Shown piece after piece: positions 15,206 through 22,912 of a stretch of 30,333 nucleotides of DNA. Source of the stretch: a virus. The DNA lies in IMG/VR virus record IMGVR_UViG_3300020442_000240, positions 1 through 30,333 of that record; one strand, given 5' to 3'. How positions within the stretch are numbered: the first letter of the stretch is position 1; every line of letters begins with the position of its first letter. The translations under genes and the position numbers were made by a program. The notes beneath the pieces are model-generated. The model searched no databases. It saw only the letters and a list, made by a program, of their open reading frames with translations, and had not been told where the DNA came from.

Positions 15206-17194
15206 TGCGTACATTAAAGCCAATACCGTACATGGTTGTGGCTTATTATGTTGTATAACTAGGTTAAATTTACGGTCTGGCTGATGATTAATCAGAATAC
15301 GTTTATCCCCTGTAAATAGTGTAATAGTGTCCATAGGGTCACCAGCGGCTCTAAATGGTATCTCTTCTATCGTACCACCTTCAGGACCTACTTGTAAAGT
15401 ATAAGTATCTACAACACGTATACTTGTACGTTCTACACGTCTTGTCTTACCTTGAGATGTACCAAATTGATCAGGTATCTCAGGGTCTAGTGTAGTAGCA
15501 GAAGCTGTATAACCAAGTCCTGCGTGTATTTTAGTAGCAGTTCTTGTCAATGTAATACCACCTGATGAAACAGTAACATCAGGATGTGTAGCACCATCTG
15601 CTAGTACTTTTACTGTTTGACCTTCTAAGTGACTTAGTCCAGTAACTGAAGATGTAGCTGAACCTGTATATGTTAATCCTGAATCTACAAAAAATGCATC
15701 TGATACTGTTTTACCTTCGTTTGTATCAAATACTTCTTCTAAAAATTCTACATAGTGTTTTGTAGCACCATTAATTGTACGACTTACAATTAAGTAAAGT
15801 TGATTCTCTGTTTCTGTTGAGTTAGGTATTGTAGCAATAGATTTTATAGATACGTCTGTACCACCTAAAACATGACGATGAAATGCTACTACATTTTGAT
15901 CGCGTTCATATGTCATACCACGTAAACTACCATCTTCTAATAACATCCATACAATGTTGTTAGGAGATCTGGCATATGCAAGACTTTTAATTGTAGAGCC
16001 TGTTGTAATATGCTCTGCAAGTAAAGTTAAATCATTAGTTACAAAACCATCTACCTCTAATTTATATCCTAGTTCTCTAATACGTCTTTTATTTGAATCT
16101 GTATATATTGTAAATTTACTAGCACCTACTGGTTTTTGTGCTGCTGAACCATCAGTTGATTCTCTATTTACTGTTACGTTTGTAGGTGTTAATGCTAAGT
16201 TATCAGAACCTGATGACATTAAAAATGGACCGTCTGATGTACCTATTTCTAATTGTTTTGCACCATACATCCAACGTATTGCATTTACCTGATCTGTAGA
16301 CAATGTAAAGATAAGAGCTGAATCATCAGCAACTGCACCAGTTGAAATATCATTTGCTGCAAAGTTTTCAAAGTCACCTGACTTACTACTAAATACTGTA
16401 TTTGGTTGATTTGTTGTATTACCAAAGAATAAACGATCTTGATAGAATGTAGCACATGCTGGCCAACCGGTAGTACCTGACCACGCACCAAGTGCCCAAT
16501 CTGTAGAATGTGATGCAGAACCTGTATCAACAAATATTTCTACAGTAACAACAGTCGCTGAAGTATAACCTGTAATTAAACCCCAACCAGTACGAAATCT
16601 AAAAACACGATCAACATCAGTACTTGCAAATGTATCAGCATCGGCTGTTAATGTTCTACCAGCACCTACTGTATGAGCAGATAAATGAAATTGTGTAGCT
16701 GTTGTATTGTCTGTTAAGTATGGACCGTCTTGTGGTTCAAACTTTGTAACTGTCCATGTTGTATGACCTGTTCTTGTTATCTTTCTAGTTTGATAATTAG
16801 GATGTGTTACATATAAAACATCAGCAGATTGTGTAAAAGATAAACCATCTAAATCACCGTGTGCATATGGCGATGATATTTCATATGGTGAACCAGAAGA
16901 TTCTATTTGACCTTCATTACGATAGAAACGAATATATGTATTACCAAACTCTAATATATAAGCTTGTGTTGTACTAAATATAAATGGTATAAGTCTTTTA
17001 TTATTTGTACTATCTTTACATTCAGCTACAAATCTTGTGCCAGATCTTTTTGTTAATCCACCATGTGGGAATACAATATAGTTTTGTATATTCTTACAGC
17101 TTTGTGAATATTTTTCTAGATCAACCCGACCTAGTAGTTTAGGACTGATTTCACCACCAGTGAAATTTGTTTGTATCGGCGTACCTTTAGCCAT
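15185..17194 (-). CDS. Tail tubular protein B (T7 gp12-like)
   Basis: A 669-residue tail nozzle protein. The N-terminus MAKGTPIQTNFTGGEISPKLLGRVDLEKYSQSCKNIQNYIVFPHGGLTKRSGTRFVAE is the strongly conserved opening of the podovirus tail tubular/stabilization protein family. The rest is beta-rich with Tyr/Thr, consistent with the propeller of T7 gp12 (794 aa); this one is shorter. It forms the distal end of the tail tube through which DNA leaves. It follows tail tubular A by two bases, with an AAGGAAAT site. Confidence 0.92.
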   Translation of the reverse strand: MAKGTPIQTNFTGGEISPKLLGRVDLEKYSQSCKNIQNYIVFPHGGLTKRSGTRFVAECKDSTNNKRLIPFIFSTTQAYILEFGNTYIRFYRNEGQIESSGSPYEISSPYAHGDLDGLSFTQSADVLYVTHPNYQTRKITRTGHTTWTVTKFEPQDGPYLTDNTTATQFHLSAHTVGAGRTLTADADTFASTDVDRVFRFRTGWGLITGYTSATVVTVEIFVDTGSASHSTDWALGAWSGTTGWPACATFYQDRLFFGNTTNQPNTVFSSKSGDFENFAANDISTGAVADDSALIFTLSTDQVNAIRWMYGAKQLEIGTSDGPFLMSSGSDNLALTPTNVTVNRESTDGSAAQKPVGASKFTIYTDSNKRRIRELGYKLEVDGFVTNDLTLLAEHITTGSTIKSLAYARSPNNIVWMLLEDGSLRGMTYERDQNVVAFHRHVLGGTDVSIKSIATIPNSTETENQLYLIVSRTINGATKHYVEFLEEVFDTNEGKTVSDAFFVDSGLTYTGSATSSVTGLSHLEGQTVKVLADGATHPDVTVSSGGITLTRTATKIHAGLGYTASATTLDPEIPDQFGTSQGKTRRVERTSIRVVDTYTLQVGPEGGTIEEIPFRAAGDPMDTITLFTGDKRILINHQPDRKFNLVIQHNKPQPCTVLALMYALVVSDR

Positions 17195-17196
17195 AT

Positions 17197-17802
17197 TTAT
17201 TTCCTTGGAGGTGTTTCAATATTTGGTCTATTTAGTCCTTGTCTTGATTCAATCCAGTAATCTGCTTCTAATGTATCATAACAATTTTCTTGTGCATCTA
17301 CATATCTAGCTTCTTTTAATTTACTTTCATATAAAGTAAACATGTCTGACATTGCACTAGTACTTTGTAATAAAGGTTGTGCTAATTCGTATGCAAGTCT
17401 TGCTGCTAATGCATCTTTTAATAATGGATCATATTTTGTAACATCTGTATCTAGTGCTACATATTTAATATTTAATGTATCTTCATCATATAGGATAAAG
17501 CCATTTTCAATTTGAAATAATTCTGTACCATTTTCTATATTTACAAGTCTTAGATAATCTGCTGGTAATGCATATTTATATGTAAAGCCATAAGCAGGTG
17601 CTACGACATCTTGTGCTAATGAAGCACGTTTAATTAAACAATTCCATGGGTGAGCTCTAAATACTGAAGCTCTTGTATCATCAAATAAAACACTAGCTGC
17701 TGAAGCTGGTTTACTTGTATCTGCTAATGAAGTAATAGCCTCAACACCTAAAAGTGCTAAAGCTCTATTTACTAAATCAACGTCTGCCGCTGCTGTTGCC
17801 AT
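17197..17802 (-). CDS. Tail tubular protein A (T7 gp11-like)
   Basis: A 201-residue protein matching the gatekeeper/tail adaptor family: DVDLVNRALALLGVEAITSLAD near the N-terminus, then FRAHPWNCLIKRASLA, YKYALPADYLRLVNIE and the C-terminal KDALAARLAYELAQPL. T7 gp11 (196 aa) forms the ring between portal and nozzle. Preceded by a strong TAGGAG site and by an unusual UUCG hairpin. Confidence 0.93.
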   Translation of the reverse strand: MATAAADVDLVNRALALLGVEAITSLADTSKPASAASVLFDDTRASVFRAHPWNCLIKRASLAQDVVAPAYGFTYKYALPADYLRLVNIENGTELFQIENGFILYDEDTLNIKYVALDTDVTKYDPLLKDALAARLAYELAQPLLQSTSAMSDMFTLYESKLKEARYVDAQENCYDTLEADYWIESRQGLNRPNIETPPRK

Positions 17803-17818
17803 CTTTTGCTCCTAAGGT

Positions 17819-17838
17819 GGGGGTACCGAAGTACCCCC
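17819..17838 (-). promoter_or_regulatory. 8-bp hairpin with UUCG tetraloop between capsid-associated and tail genes
   Basis: A perfect 8-bp inverted repeat (GGGGGTAC / GTACCCCC) closes on a four-base loop. In the minus-strand transcript the loop is C(UUCG)G, the extra-stable tetraloop; in the plus strand it is CGAA. The minus-strand RNA has no U-tract after it (ACCTTAGG follows), whereas the plus strand does (GTTTTATT). It therefore looks like an mRNA-stabilising or processing hairpin for the late message, or a terminator against opposing transcription, more than a late-strand intrinsic terminator. Confidence 0.75.
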
Positions 17839-17844
17839 GTTTTA

Positions 17845-18330
17845 TTAGTCTACAACATACATGATGTAGCCGACTAGGTCATCGCCATCAGCGATTGCTG
17901 TGTCTTGAGAAGTAGCACGAAGAACAACTCCGTCCTGACTTTCAAAAACCCAGGTTCCGCCAGTAGCAGATTGATCTGCTCCAAAAGCGAATTGACCTGC
18001 TGTATCCACGTTAAGACCATTTACTAGTCCATCTGGATCAGCAGCAGTAGTTGTACCATCAACCGCTGTATAAGCGTCCCATCCAAGATCTAATGTAGCT
18101 GAACTTGTAGTCCAGTTAACATAAGCATTAGATGAAGATAATAGTACACGTACTCTACCACCTGGTAGTTTACCTAGCGCTACACTTGATGTAGCATCTC
18201 CTGCGCCATCTTGAGCATGAGTAAAGAACATAATACGTACTCTACCGTGAGCCTCAGTTGGTTGAACAAATGACGGAGGTACAGCAGTAGCGTTAGTATG
18301 CTCTGTAGATTTTTGTGTTGTTACAGCCAT
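17845..18330 (-). CDS. Capsid-associated (head decoration-like) candidate
   Basis: A 161-residue Gly/Ala/Thr/Asp-rich protein with no TM segment: FFTHAQDGAGDATSSVALGKLPGGRVRVLL, TLDLGWDAYTAVDGTT and FAFGADQSATGGTWVFESQDGVVLRAT suggest all-beta structure. It has a strong ribosome-binding site (AAGGAGGT) and follows the major capsid gene by 11 bases, so high expression is expected. Position and beta composition suggest a head decoration or capsid-stabilising protein, but I do not recognise a named family. Confidence 0.6.
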   Translation of the reverse strand: MAVTTQKSTEHTNATAVPPSFVQPTEAHGRVRIMFFTHAQDGAGDATSSVALGKLPGGRVRVLLSSSNAYVNWTTSSATLDLGWDAYTAVDGTTTAADPDGLVNGLNVDTAGQFAFGADQSATGGTWVFESQDGVVLRATSQDTAIADGDDLVGYIMYVVD

Positions 18331-18341
18331 CTTCTACCTCC

Positions 18342-19226
18342 TTATTCTGCGCATTTAATTTCAAGTACTTTTTCTTCTTCCATACGGACAGCGCCGAATG
18401 AAGCAGAGCAATATACTTGTGTTGAATTACGTTTATCACGTCTTGGACCGATGTCTACATTTACATCCGCACCTACTGCAAGCAATAGACCAGATTTAGA
18501 GTAGCAAATAACTCTTCTGTAAGAGTTTGCATCTGTCGCAACGAGCTCAGTTCTAATGAACTCAAAGCCCATGAACGAGTTAACGTCCCCTTGTACCAAA
18601 GCTTTAACAGAGTTAAAGTCAGCGCTTGTTACTTCAGTTGATTGTAGCAAATCATTAATTTGTTTTGCTGTTACAATGATGTAACGAGGATCACCTGGAT
18701 CTGTTTCGTTTTGGTCTAATATTTGTTTAGCTCTTCTTAGTTTACCAATTGTAAGACCAGAGTTAGCTGCTGAACCACTTTCAACATAGTTGACCGGGAT
18801 TACCTGGCCTGCTGGATGTGTTACAGAGCTAGAACCAGTTTTACCTGTGTAAACTGTTCCAAAAGCTGATTCGATAATAATCTCATCCATTTTTCTACCT
18901 AAAGCAAAACCTGCGTTTTGACTGTATGGAGAAGTAGGATCGATTAATAATCTAATACGATCGGTTCTATCAATTAATTCAGCCCAATCAAAGTCACGTA
19001 GTGAGACACGTCTTCTATCGTGTGGTACTGTGATGAGCGGAGTATCTTGATGACGACCTGTCACCTCTAATGCAGAAGTAGCACCTATTCTATCGTAAAA
19101 TTCGTACTCAGCGTTCTGAGATTCGACTCTTACGTATGGACGTAGGCGAGAACCTTTTTGTTGCAAGAGATGCTCAACGTTTGCTTTGTACTGTTGCACA
19201 AAAGCTGTCGTTATTTGAGTTGACAT
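18342..19226 (-). CDS. Major capsid protein
   Basis: A 294-residue capsid protein starting MSTQITTAFVQQYKANVEHLLQQKGSRLRPYV. The ATG at 19226 is chosen because a consensus AGGAGG site precedes it; the open frame continues to 19301 through non-coding-looking sequence. The motifs ALEVTGRHQDTPLI, RRRVSLRDFDWAELIDRTDRIRLLIDPTSPYSQNAG and ALGRKMDEIIIESAFG match the phage capsid family found in many marine podoviruses, which differs in sequence from T7 gp10 but has the same HK97-type fold (family knowledge). C-terminus FGAVRMEEEKVLEIKCAE is typical. It follows the scaffold gene, separated by a 134-base structured gap. Confidence 0.93.
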   Translation of the reverse strand: MSTQITTAFVQQYKANVEHLLQQKGSRLRPYVRVESQNAEYEFYDRIGATSALEVTGRHQDTPLITVPHDRRRVSLRDFDWAELIDRTDRIRLLIDPTSPYSQNAGFALGRKMDEIIIESAFGTVYTGKTGSSSVTHPAGQVIPVNYVESGSAANSGLTIGKLRRAKQILDQNETDPGDPRYIIVTAKQINDLLQSTEVTSADFNSVKALVQGDVNSFMGFEFIRTELVATDANSYRRVICYSKSGLLLAVGADVNVDIGPRRDKRNSTQVYCSASFGAVRMEEEKVLEIKCAE

Positions 19227-19360
19227 AAATGTCCTCCTGTTATAGTTAAACTTCTCGCAAAGGCTACCCTTCCGGACCTCCACTACCCTAAGCCTGGGCA
19301 CACAGCTACGGACTCAGTGAGCTACCCGTAATTCGGATTATATACTTTATTTATTTATAG
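19227..19360 (-). promoter_or_regulatory. GC-rich structured leader of capsid gene, possible late promoter
   Basis: A 134-base gap between scaffold and capsid genes. About 19250-19340 is clearly richer in GC than its surroundings. In the minus-strand RNA it can form TACGG/CCGTA (19330-19326 with 19311-19307), enclosing CTC/GAG, and AAGG-GUAG-CCUU (19271-19260). The hexamer GGGTAG occurs three times (plus-strand CTACCC at 19264, 19283 and 19322). The upstream end reads GTATATAATCC...ACGGG, loosely like the promoter repeats at 24.9 kb. No tRNA or riboswitch that I know fits. Confidence 0.5.
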
Positions 19361-20206
19361 TTACACTGCCTCGTTAGGTTCAGGATAAGCATAATCATAT
19401 AAATATTGCATCTTTTTAATAGCTTCAGCATGACCTTGTGATTCTTTATCAGTATATTGATTCATAAAGTTAGGGTCACGTTGTAGCCTAGCGATCTCTT
19501 GTTGAGCAGCTTGTGGTGTTAGTTCGAATGATCTGACTTCACCAGGTTCAGCACCTGCTTCAGACATCATCTTACCTACCTTAGCAAATAGCTTAACAAA
19601 CATAGGATTATCACCTTGTCCTGTTTCATCAAACCATTTTAATAGCTCATCACCACCTAATTCCTTAGCAGCACGTTGTGATAAGTCTACAGACTCATCA
19701 TAAGCTTTACCAAGATCTTTTTTAAGTTGTGTTGACCACTCAGATCTCATTTGATCGTTATTACCCATAGCTTCTTTATATTCATTACCTAGAAACTGTA
19801 AGTATCCTGAATATAGTTTATTAGCTTGAGCATTAGTTAAACCAGTTTCATGCATGAGTTGTTTCATTGCAGTATCCATAGATTCAGAATGTTCAAAACC
19901 TTCTGGTACATCAACTTTATCAAACTCATATTGTTCTGGACGTCCTAAACGATTATAAAATTCGTTCATTTCATCTGGCGATGCATCAGCTCCTGGTAAT
20001 ACTATTTTATCAGCACCCACCATTTTCTGTGCATTGACATATGACTTAGCAAGTCCATTTATATCTTTTATATCCGCTAGACTTGGGTCGCCCTGTAATT
20101 CTTGATCTATTCCAGATCTCCAATCAGCTGAGCTACCCGCTGCTTCTGCAACTGTTTCAGTTGCTTCTGCGTTAACTTCTGCGGACCCTGTTGATTCTTC
20201 AACCAT
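19361..20206 (-). CDS. Capsid assembly scaffold protein
   Basis: A 281-residue acidic, helical protein immediately before the major capsid gene, the usual place of the scaffold. Features: Glu/Ala-rich N-terminus (EESTGSAEVNAEATETVAEAAG), the conserved scaffold motif SLADIKDINGLAKSYVNAQKMVGADKIVLPG, then LPGADASPDEMNEFYNRLGRPEQYEF, and a helical C-terminus. The start at 20206 (third codon of the longest frame) has AGGAG seven bases upstream; the ATG at 20212 is too close to it. The gene overlaps the preceding 84-residue gene by eight bases. Confidence 0.88.
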   Translation of the reverse strand: MVEESTGSAEVNAEATETVAEAAGSSADWRSGIDQELQGDPSLADIKDINGLAKSYVNAQKMVGADKIVLPGADASPDEMNEFYNRLGRPEQYEFDKVDVPEGFEHSESMDTAMKQLMHETGLTNAQANKLYSGYLQFLGNEYKEAMGNNDQMRSEWSTQLKKDLGKAYDESVDLSQRAAKELGGDELLKWFDETGQGDNPMFVKLFAKVGKMMSEAGAEPGEVRSFELTPQAAQQEIARLQRDPNFMNQYTDKESQGHAEAIKKMQYLYDYAYPEPNEAV

Positions 20207-20453
20207 TGTCATTCTCCTGCATTAGTTGCATTATTTCTCTAGGGTCTCTATCACAAAACCTTAGAATTGATAGTATAAGTCTACGTTGACCTTCACGGTG
20301 TGCAGACTCGTAAGGATCGCCTTGTACATAAGTTGAATCATGTATAAAGGCTATTTTACATAGATGTTCTAGTACGCGTTCTCCATCTTTAGTAGAAAAT
20401 ACAGCTCTATAAGCATCATGTAATTCGTTAAGTTTCGGTTGTTTCTGTGCCAC
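20199..20453 (-). CDS. Bbp19-like small phage protein
   Basis: An 84-residue protein with the pattern LHDAYRAVFSTKDGERVLEHLCKIAFIHDSTY then DPYESAHREGQRRLILSILRFC, which matches the Bbp19-like family of short phage proteins found between portal and capsid genes. Function is unproven; head morphogenesis is likely. GTG at 20453, seven bases after AGGA, is preferred to TTG at 20456. It overlaps the portal gene's 3' end by 26 bases. Confidence 0.75.
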   Translation of the reverse strand: MAQKQPKLNELHDAYRAVFSTKDGERVLEHLCKIAFIHDSTYVQGDPYESAHREGQRRLILSILRFCDRDPREIMQLMQENDNG

Positions 20454-22050
20454 CAATTAATCCTGCCGCACTGGCGTCTTTAGCAGCTCCTGCAAGTTGT
20501 TGAGCTTGTTCAGCTTGAGCAGCAGCTTCTTGTTGTTCTTGTCGTTGTTGTCTCACTTGTGCTACACCTTCTTCTGACATCAATGTTTCCATTGGAGCAT
20601 CTAGTGTACCATGCGCCCATTTGAACGCACCGTCAGCATCTAAGTTATCAAATATTTCTGGTCTGATATTAGCTAACGGCATTATTTGTTCCATGAAACG
20701 ACTAAAGTTAAATACTGATTGTGACCTTTGAGCTCTTGCTACAGGTGACACGTATTCAACTTTTAGTTTCGCGCCTTGTATCTCTGGTGGCGGAGATGCA
20801 ATAGCATTTCTTCTTGCCATAACGGCAAACACACGATCGATCAATGGTCCTAAGAACTCGGTTTGTAGACGACCTACCATCGGGCCTAGGAGTCGCATCT
20901 TTTCTTCTTGACGTTGTAAAACTTCTGTTGCGGTCATTTGTGGACCGTCTTGTCTCATTTGTAACCAATCAACATGGAATGTTTTTAAGATATGGTCACG
21001 TCTTGATTCAATGAAATCTAAACCAATATCTGGTCTTGCACCATTCATTAATGGCTCAATCTTATCTTGAGTACCAGATCTATAGTAATTCAATCCCCCC
21101 GGAACCGTTCTCAGCGGTAGCATGAAACCGTCATCAGGTACTAAGAGTGGGGGGTCAGTGAGTTTCTGAGCAGCCCTAATGACGGTCTTGGTCATTTCGT
21201 TTACCATTCGTATATCTGGTAAACATGTCATTGCGGGGGAACGACCATAAATTTCGCCAGCGGTCTTAGACCATCTAGGTACTAAATATGGAAACTCGTT
21301 AAAACCTGATTCATCTAGTAGTATCTTTTCTTCCATTAAGACATAACAACTGCTATATGGCATTTGTGTATTCATCTTAGTTTTAGGTGAATATGTCTCT
21401 CTTGGTTCTACTGCATGTATACAAGTAAATTCTTGATGTGGTTGTTTATAAGCTGTTTCAATAAATTTTTCAGGTAGTACATCACCATACATTTGTACAA
21501 GTTGTCTTGCTGTATGTTTATACTTACGATATAATGTATCTACTCTACCTTCTGAATCTTCAGCTACATAACATTCAGCTAAGTGGAATGTTCTAAAGTT
21601 TATAGGTCTACCTGGTCTATCTTCAACGTACATAACAGCTGTACCATAAGATCCAAGGTCTAAATATAGTTCATGTACTGCTGTAGTAAAGTTAGATTCA
21701 GGTGTATTAAACACATCATCAAACATTGTCTCAGTTGTACCTTGTAACCAGTTACGTACTGATTGGCTAAGTATATCATTGACTTGTGGTATAGTTAGAC
21801 TAAACCATTGTTCTGCAGATGATGTTAAAAATCCGTGTAGTCCACTTGCTAGTTGTTCATTTGCTAGTGGTGCTGTTGAGTCGTAGACTTTATCATAACG
21901 TGTACGATCGCCTCTATGACGATCAATAGAAAAGTCACCACGTCTTGGGTTTACAAAGTCTGTACAATCTTGCCATAGACTTTCCCAAGGTGCTCTCATT
22001 GATTCAAGCTGGCCTTGGCGTTTTATAATATGATCTACTTTAGTATCCAT
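20428..22050 (-). CDS. T7-type portal (head-tail connector) protein
   Basis: A 540-residue portal forming the dodecameric ring at the DNA entry vertex. Typical blocks: LWQDCTDFVNPRRGDF near residue 27, DSTAPLANEQLASGLHGFLTS, SYGTAVMYVEDRPGRPINF, RWSKTAGEIYGRSPAM, VPGGLNYYRSG, and MTATEVLQRQEEKMRLLGPMVGRLQTEFLGPLIDRVF. The last about 45 residues are Gln/Ala-rich. Size matches T7 gp8 (536 aa). The start overlaps the preceding 49-residue gene's stop as TAATG. Confidence 0.95.
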   Translation of the reverse strand: MDTKVDHIIKRQGQLESMRAPWESLWQDCTDFVNPRRGDFSIDRHRGDRTRYDKVYDSTAPLANEQLASGLHGFLTSSAEQWFSLTIPQVNDILSQSVRNWLQGTTETMFDDVFNTPESNFTTAVHELYLDLGSYGTAVMYVEDRPGRPINFRTFHLAECYVAEDSEGRVDTLYRKYKHTARQLVQMYGDVLPEKFIETAYKQPHQEFTCIHAVEPRETYSPKTKMNTQMPYSSCYVLMEEKILLDESGFNEFPYLVPRWSKTAGEIYGRSPAMTCLPDIRMVNEMTKTVIRAAQKLTDPPLLVPDDGFMLPLRTVPGGLNYYRSGTQDKIEPLMNGARPDIGLDFIESRRDHILKTFHVDWLQMRQDGPQMTATEVLQRQEEKMRLLGPMVGRLQTEFLGPLIDRVFAVMARRNAIASPPPEIQGAKLKVEYVSPVARAQRSQSVFNFSRFMEQIMPLANIRPEIFDNLDADGAFKWAHGTLDAPMETLMSEEGVAQVRQQRQEQQEAAAQAEQAQQLAGAAKDASAAGLIGGTETTET

Positions 22051-22199
22051 TACTTCTTAGCAGTTTTAGCAGATCGTTTAAAATCAGCTTTTGAAGGTGC
22101 TCCTTTAGCTCCTGGTTTTCTCATCTTCTCACCTGAGCCTGCTTTGATTCTTTTACGTTTTGCATGTATGTTTGCGTATAGTCCTGGTTTTTTTGGCAT
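22050..22199 (-). CDS. 49-aa basic conserved phage protein (small gene)
   Basis: Reads MPKKPGLYANIHAKRKRIKAG, then SGEKMRKPGAKGAPSKADFKRSAKTAKK. About one third Lys/Arg. Strikingly similar peptides are common just upstream of portal genes in podoviruses, always with the PGLYANIHAKRKRI and GSGEKMRKPG motifs; their function is unknown and they may bind DNA or act in packaging. The stop overlaps the portal ATG as TAATG, and the ATG follows the preceding stop by one base with a GGAGA site. Confidence 0.85.
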   Translation of the reverse strand: MPKKPGLYANIHAKRKRIKAGSGEKMRKPGAKGAPSKADFKRSAKTAKK

Positions 22200-22200
22200 A

Positions 22201-22467
22201 TTAGCTCTCCGTACCTAGTAGTTTTTTCTTAGAAATATCCTCTTCAGATTGTAGTCCTTGAGGTGAAGTCATTATAGTAGAACGTCTGCCACGTTTTGAG
22301 GCATATTGTTTTTTAACCATACCTGCTGCATCTTGCATCGCAGCTTGAGGTTTAGGAGCTTCAGGAGTTGGTGGGGGTGCTGGCATCTTTGGTGCCTTAG
22401 GTAAAATACCTAATGATTGAAGTGGTCTTGTAACTAACCTTGTAACTGATCTAACTGCACTACCCAT
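22201..22467 (-). CDS. Pro/Arg-rich small phage protein
   Basis: An 88-residue protein: basic N-terminus (VRSVTRLVTRPLQSLG), a proline-rich linker (PKAPKMPAPPPTPEAPKP), then KRGRRSTIMTSPQGL and a terminal KKLLG. The RGR-STI-MTSPQGL...KKLLG pattern recurs in unnamed podovirus proteins near terminase and portal. A GGAGG site precedes the ATG. No known domain; probably a minor head protein. Confidence 0.75.
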   Translation of the reverse strand: MGSAVRSVTRLVTRPLQSLGILPKAPKMPAPPPTPEAPKPQAAMQDAAGMVKKQYASKRGRRSTIMTSPQGLQSEEDISKKKLLGTES

Positions 22468-22912
22468 TATTTGCCTCCTTATTGTATGTATGCCCTGTCA
22501 TTGTATATCCCATCTTTTCATAGAACTTCTTAGTTCTTTCAGGGTTAATTCCAGTTGATGTTGCCGGGTTTATTCTTTTTGCGCCCTTTTTTATAGCCCA
22601 TGTTTCAAAATCTCTAAATAGTTTAACCGCAGCAGCAGAGCCCCTTAATGTCTTATCGACGTAGTATGTGAGGTCTGACGCATACAGGTCTTTACCAAAA
22701 TAGTACTCTGTTATGAAGCCAATGAACACCCCTATTATCTGATTATTATGGACAGCTATCTGTACGAACTGCATATGTATAAATTGAGCTACTAGCTCTT
22801 TAAGTTTTTCTGGATCAAAATCAAGGTTCTTGAAATGCGATTCTTGGTGCATACGATACCCAAGTTCAATGATTTCCTTGATATCACCAGGCTCAGCTGG
22901 TCGTGTTATCAT
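22460..22912 (-). CDS. GNAT-family N-acetyltransferase
   Basis: A 150-residue GNAT fold: N-terminal RPAEPGDIKEIIELGYRMHQES, strand IIGVFIGFI at 59-67, acetyl-CoA-binding loop around RGSAAA at 90-95 followed by helix VKLFRDFETWAIKKGAK, and the C-terminal FYEKMGYTMTGHTY (130-142). Acetyltransferases at this position between terminase and portal are common in marine podoviruses; the substrate is unknown. ATG overlaps the terminase stop as ATGA. Confidence 0.88.
   Translation of the reverse strand: MITRPAEPGDIKEIIELGYRMHQESHFKNLDFDPEKLKELVAQFIHMQFVQIAVHNNQIIGVFIGFITEYYFGKDLYASDLTYYVDKTLRGSAAAVKLFRDFETWAIKKGAKRINPATSTGINPERTKKFYEKMGYTMTGHTYNKEANNG

Noticed and set aside
19227-19301. N-terminal extension of the capsid frame to 19301
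   Set aside because: The AGGAGG site before ATG 19226 and the non-coding look of the upstream sequence mark 19226 as the start.
19246-19340. tRNA or known self-cleaving ribozyme in the capsid leader
   Set aside because: No cloverleaf with a 7-base anticodon loop and T-arm could be drawn, and the hammerhead core CTGATGA is absent.
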